Below, piece by piece: positions 62,731 through 64,000 of a stretch of 64,000 nucleotides of DNA. The stretch comes from Streptomyces diastatochromogenes. GTDB lineage: Bacteria > Actinomycetota > Actinomycetes > Streptomycetales > Streptomycetaceae. Made by a program: the position numbers and the translations under genes. How positions within the stretch are numbered: position 1 is the stretch's first letter; each line of letters opens with the position of its first letter. The stretch lies in the NCBI RefSeq assembly GCF_002242805.1, contig NZ_MCGQ01000027.1, positions 1 to 64,000 on the forward strand, in the 5' to 3' direction. The notes below the pieces were generated by a model. That model saw only the letters and a program-made list of their open reading frames with translations, did no database searches and was not told the origin of the DNA.

Positions 62731-63165
62731 ATGGTCGACGAACGCACACACAGGCTGGGCAGCGCCCGGTTGCTGTCGTTGTGCGCGATCCTGCTCGGTC
62801 TGTTCCTCATGCACGGCTCACCGGCCGCCGCCGTCGACGGCTGTCACGGCCGGGCGGGTTCGACCCATGCCCTGCACGACAGCCACGACAGCCACGCCTC
62901 CGCGACGGCATCGGCGGAGTCCGCACCGACCCAGCCCGGCACACTCCGGGCCACGGACGACATGGCCGCGCACGGCACGCTGTGCGTCGCCACTCCCGCC
63001 GAGCAGCGCATCCCGCTGCCCGTCGCGCCGCTCACCGCCCTCTTCGCGCTCGCCGCACTGGCGGCCTGGGCCGTTCACCGGGCATGGCGGCCCGGCGGGA
63101 CCGGTCGGCGCGGGCCACCGGGCGGGCGTGGTCTCCTCCTCCAGGTGTGCATCGCGCGGACGTGA
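62731..63165 (+). CDS. DUF6153-like small membrane/exported protein, metal-associated
   Basis: 144 residues. N-terminal hydrophobic segment LLSLCAILLGLFLMHGSPAAA, a His-containing extracytoplasmic part (CHGRAGSTHALHDSHDSHAS), and a second helix (PLTALFALAALAAWAVHRAW) followed by a basic tail. This plan with the LLGLFLMHG motif fits the Streptomyces DUF6153 proteins that accompany copper-type lipoproteins. ATG 62731 has no ribosome site and may be leaderless, given a possible -10 box just upstream. A CsoR-type operator overlaps the promoter. It is 109 nt before the Met/His-rich lipoprotein gene. Confidence 0.75.
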   Translation: MVDERTHRLGSARLLSLCAILLGLFLMHGSPAAAVDGCHGRAGSTHALHDSHDSHASATASAESAPTQPGTLRATDDMAAHGTLCVATPAEQRIPLPVAPLTALFALAALAAWAVHRAWRPGGTGRRGPPGGRGLLLQVCIART

Positions 63166-63274
63166 CAGGAACCGCGCCGGAGCAGGCCCCATGCGGGCTG
63201 CCCGGCCGCAGCAGCGTCCTGCTCGTTCCGCGCGCCACCCGGCGTGGTGCGCCACCCGGAAAGACTCCCCAGCG

Positions 63275-64000
63275 ATGTTCGCTTCCACCCGTTCCACCGT
63301 CCGTCGCCGCGCCCTCGCGGCCGCCGGCACCGCAGCCGCCCTCGCCCTGACGCTGGCCGCCTGCGGGTCCTCCGACGACTCCGCCATGCCGGGCATGCGT
63401 CACGGCAACACGCCGACCGCGACCTCCGGCTCCGCGATGAGCGGCATGCCCGGCATGGACCACGCGAGTGACGGCAACGGCCTGGCCGACGCCCAGGACG
63501 GCTACCGCCTCACCAGTTCCGACAGCACTCTGGCCGCCGGCAGGCAGACCACGTACCGCTTCGCCGTCACCGGCCCGGACGGCAGGCCGGTGACCGGCTT
63601 CGCCCTCGACCAGACCAAGCGGATGCACTTCTACGCCATCCGCTCCGACCTGACCGGCTTCCAGCACATCCACCCGACGATGGCCTCGAACGGCACCTGG
63701 ACCGCCGGCCTCTCCTCCCTCGCGTCCGGTCGCTGGCGGATGTTCGCCTCCTTCACGCCGGACAGCGGGAGCGGCAGGGGCAGGGACTTCGTCCTCAGCC
63801 GTACGGTCACGGTCCCGGGCCCGGCCGACAGGACCCGGCTGCCCGCCGCGGCCGACAGCACCGCGGTCGACGGATACACCGTCACCGTGGCGGGCAAGCC
63901 CATGGCCGGTATGGCGCAACCGCTGACCGTACGGATCACCAAGGACGGCAAGCCCGTCACCGACCTCCAGCCCTACCTGGACACCTACGCCCACCTGACC
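63275..64000 (+). CDS. Met/His-rich lipoprotein, copper-type (partial, cut by window end)
   Basis: At least 242 residues; the frame is open to the window end, so the C-terminus is missing. The N-terminus RRRALAAAGTAAALALTLAAC carries a lipobox (LAAC). A Met/His-rich segment follows (MPGMRHGN, MSGMPGMDH), typical of extracytoplasmic copper handling. The main domain begins LADAQDGYRLTSSD and contains FALDQTKRMHFYAIRSDL, FQHIHPTMA and GRWRMFASF, where the MHFY and HIHP histidines and methionines could bind copper. ATG 63275 is the only good start. It is probably co-regulated with the DUF6153-like gene. Confidence 0.82.
   Translation, partial: MFASTRSTVRRRALAAAGTAAALALTLAACGSSDDSAMPGMRHGNTPTATSGSAMSGMPGMDHASDGNGLADAQDGYRLTSSDSTLAAGRQTTYRFAVTGPDGRPVTGFALDQTKRMHFYAIRSDLTGFQHIHPTMASNGTWTAGLSSLASGRWRMFASFTPDSGSGRGRDFVLSRTVTVPGPADRTRLPAAADSTAVDGYTVTVAGKPMAGMAQPLTVRITKDGKPVTDLQPYLDTYAHLT

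Overview
The window reads as chromosomal DNA of a Streptomyces or close relative. It has very high G+C, strong third-position GC bias, frequent GTG starts, many start/stop overlaps (ATGA or GTGA), F420-type LLM oxidoreductases, ECF41 and HrdD-like sigma factors and a rifamycin-associated promoter element. It is a mostly accessory mix of catabolic, stress, metal and resistance modules. I saw no rRNA, tRNA, CRISPR array or intact insertion sequence. Assignments rest on reading the translated sequence and recalled family motifs; no database search was run.

Layout. 0-7.8 kb: a D-amino-acid or hydroxyaspartate-type pair (D-threonine aldolase fold plus ornithine cyclodeaminase fold) under a DauR-like regulator, an aromatic-acid transporter, and a 3-dehydroshikimate dehydratase preceded by the remnant of an internally deleted alcohol dehydrogenase, with an IclR regulator. 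7.8-13 kb: vitamin B12 economy, with one cobalamin riboswitch ahead of metE and a second, on the other strand, ahead of the cobalt transporter cbtBA; between them lie a degenerate histidine-phosphatase-fold gene and a small Cys-containing protein. 13-18.8 kb: an MmpL exporter and a persulfide-detoxification module (CstR-like repressor, TauE exporter, CstB-like persulfide dioxygenase-rhodanese, membrane rhodanese) with matching C/G-tract operators.

18.9-25.0 kb holds the most striking item: three overlapping genes whose first product (1716 aa) joins a caspase-like protease, a probable inactive HD-like region, an Hsp90-type ATPase and a long tail that looks like repeated winged-helix units. It is followed by a zinc-ribbon-like protein and a three-helix membrane protein. 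The architecture resembles computationally predicted NTP-dependent immune or conflict systems. It is followed convergently by a UvrA paralogue coupled to a group 2 sigma factor.

29-47 kb: two acyl-CoA catabolic clusters. One combines an acyl-CoA dehydrogenase, CaiB transferase, split thiamine-diphosphate decarboxylase and HTD2-like hydratase under LacI and LysR regulators. The other is a glutarate-type cluster (GcdH, CaiB transferase, second acyl-CoA dehydrogenase, MHS transporter, LysR). Between them are a PadR, DUF3533 and SGNH-hydrolase group with a perfect 17-bp inverted repeat. 45-50 kb: two mirrored oxidoreductase pairs around an ArsR regulator. 50-55 kb: MarR, an epimerase-ECF41 pair, an Lrp protein and a drug exporter.

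55-64 kb: a polytopic membrane protein, a His/Cys-rich exported protein with a cysteine-synthase-like, MFS and permease operon, a rifampicin monooxygenase with its rifamycin-associated element, and the start of a copper-type pair (a DUF6153-like protein and a Met/His-rich lipoprotein cut by the window end).
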